In this document: positions 13,403 through 14,597 of the stretch, one piece after another
How positions within the stretch are numbered: position 1 is the stretch's first letter
Layout of the letters: every line of letters begins with the position of its first letter
Assembly (NCBI GenBank): GCA_964652075.1
Contig: CAZYZQ010000056.1
Location: 1-14,597 of the forward strand
Length of the DNA: 14,597 nt
DNA from: CAZYZQ01 sp964652075
GTDB lineage: Bacteria; Bacillota; Clostridia; Oscillospirales; Oscillospiraceae
Direction: 5' to 3'
Translations under genes and position numbers: made by a program
Notes under the pieces: generated by a model
Told to the model about the DNA's origin: nothing
Database searches by the model: none
Seen by the model: the letters and a program-made list of their open reading frames with translations, nothing else

Positions 13403-14597
13403 ATGAACCGAATCATCCGGCGCACGCTTACCGCGCTGCTGCTTTGTGCGGCCCTGACATCCAGCGCGTTTGCGGCAACCTATCGCCTGCCGTTTTCCGA
13501 CACCTCCGCCAACGAAAATAACAATGAAGTTATCACAATGTACGATCTGGGGCTGCTGCGCGGCTATGAGGACGGCACGTTCCGCCCGGAAGCCGTGATT
13601 ACCCGCGCGGAGGTCTGCAAGCTGGTCATGCAGATCTGCACGGACGTCATGCCCGCAGCCAGCGGCACGCCGTTCTCCGATGTTCCGGCAGACCACTGGG
13701 CCGCACCGTACATCCGCTGGTGCAGCGAAAACGGAATTGTCTCCGGCAGCGCCGGGCAGTTCCGGCCGGGCGATCCGGTCACAGGCGTGGAGCTGGCAAA
13801 GATGCTGCTTGTCGCGATCCGGGCGGGCGGCACCTATACGGGGCCGGGCTGGCAGGCGGCTGTGGAACAGGATGCACAGAAGTATGAACTGTTCAAGGGG
13901 TTTTACGACGACATCTCCGCGTCTCTCTCCCGGAAAAACGCCTGCCTTCTTGTCTACAATGCCCTGCACTGTAACGCCGTGAAGGAGATCCTGCCGGACG
14001 GCAGCCGTGTCTACTACACAGACGATCTGCTGAACCCCATTACGATTCTGGAAAACCGCTTCGGGGTCATCCGTTATACGCAGGTGGTGGAGGCAAACGA
14101 GTTTGCCGATCTCACCAAAGAGGGCGGGCGGCTTGACGGCGGCTATACCCGTCTTGCGCAGCATCGTGCGCTGCCTGTCTTCACCGATTTGCAGTATCTG
14201 GGCCGGATGGCCGACATCTATGTGCAGAACGGGAAGGTCATTGGCCTGCCGTGCCTGAACGCGGATGAGGTCTGCTCCACCACGACGGCGGAGTCGTTCC
14301 TGCGCATTCTGGAGGCGTCGCGCTACACGACCGGGCCGCGCACACACTACTTTGTGAACTATGACGCGGTGGAGGACTTTGATGTACAGGCGCTGCCGAA
14401 GGATGCTGAAATCACGCTCGTCGACCATGAAAACGACGGCGTCATCGATCTTGTGATGGCCGTGGCCTGGCAGACCGCCACCGTCGCCTCCATGGACGCC
14501 GACATGCTGGTTCTGACCCTGCCGGACGGCGAGACGCTTGAGACAGATCAGTTCGTCATCACGCACAACTTCTCCGTCGGCGACACCGTCCGCTTCG
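13403..14597 (+). CDS. SLH-domain exported surface protein (3' end outside window)
   Basis: The frame is open from ATG 13403 to the right edge, giving 398 codons without a stop. A signal peptide (MNRIIRRTLTALLLCAALTS, cleavage near SAFA-A at residue 24) is followed by SLH repeats at about 28-78 (GLLRGYEDGTFRPEAVITRAE) and 88-139 (FSDVPADHWAAPYIRW). A third, degenerate repeat lies at about 143-188 (FDDIS-type block, then SRKNACLLVYNAL). Anchoring to secondary wall polymer is expected. The rest, with segments such as HENDGVIDLVMAV and SVGDTVRF, looks like beta-rich surface modules and carries no enzyme motif I recognise. It has its own promoter and an upstream direct repeat. It shares domain order with the SLH protein at the left edge but is not a close duplicate in the parts visible. 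Confidence 0.92.
   Translation, partial: MNRIIRRTLTALLLCAALTSSAFAATYRLPFSDTSANENNNEVITMYDLGLLRGYEDGTFRPEAVITRAEVCKLVMQICTDVMPAASGTPFSDVPADHWAAPYIRWCSENGIVSGSAGQFRPGDPVTGVELAKMLLVAIRAGGTYTGPGWQAAVEQDAQKYELFKGFYDDISASLSRKNACLLVYNALHCNAVKEILPDGSRVYYTDDLLNPITILENRFGVIRYTQVVEANEFADLTKEGGRLDGGYTRLAQHRALPVFTDLQYLGRMADIYVQNGKVIGLPCLNADEVCSTTTAESFLRILEASRYTTGPRTHYFVNYDAVEDFDVQALPKDAEITLVDHENDGVIDLVMAVAWQTATVASMDADMLVLTLPDGETLETDQFVITHNFSVGDTVRF

Noticed and set aside
13313..14566. A 417-codon minus-strand open frame
   Set aside because: It lies opposite the second SLH gene, which has a promoter, signal peptide and SLH motifs. The minus product has shadow-like composition and no family resemblance.

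Overview
The window looks like a chromosomal segment of a GC-rich, low-oxygen member of the Bacillota (Clostridia), most likely from the gut-associated Oscillospiraceae group. The signs are S-layer-homology (SLH) proteins with typical signal peptides, strong AGGAGG-type ribosome sites with some TTG starts, SigA-like promoters, a MacAB-type exporter with an OmpR/histidine-kinase pair, and an oxygen-sensitive two-subunit class I fumarase. The genus cannot be fixed from this sequence. There are no tRNA or rRNA genes, CRISPR arrays or insertion sequences. Coding is dense and no gene-free stretch exceeds about 225 bases.

Left block (1-5569, minus strand): a four-gene cluster read right to left. 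It encodes a long membrane-anchored adaptor of the HlyD/MacA type (5569-3713), an ABC ATPase (3698-3003), a MacB/FtsX-type permease (3006-1798) and an SLH-domain exported protein (1766 to beyond the left edge). Junctions are tight: the adaptor and ATPase genes abut, the ATPase and permease genes overlap as ATGA, and 31 nt separate the permease stop from the TTG start of the SLH gene. The whole set can therefore be one transcript joining an exporter to a wall-associated surface protein.

Middle-left block (5570-7696): a divergent intergenic region of 167 bp, then an OmpR-family response regulator and its histidine kinase on the plus strand. The shared intergenic region has two outward-facing -10 elements with poor -35 boxes. 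Between them lies a tandem 10-bp direct repeat, the architecture expected if the regulator activates both its own operon and the exporter operon.

Middle-right block (7697-13242, plus strand) is metabolic, with three promoters. The first drives a zinc C-C hydrolase of the PhlG/phloretin hydrolase family. It is followed by a good intrinsic terminator. The second drives an acyl-CoA synthetase (AMP-forming) and carries several dyads, including two related 16-bp copies flanking the promoter. The third drives a malic enzyme and the alpha and beta subunits of a class I fumarase. These last three would link pyruvate, malate and fumarate. The hydrolase may release an aryl or acyl acid that the neighbouring ligase activates, but that link is inference.

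Right edge (13243-14597): a promoter region with an 11-bp-period direct repeat leads into a second SLH-domain exported protein that runs off the window.
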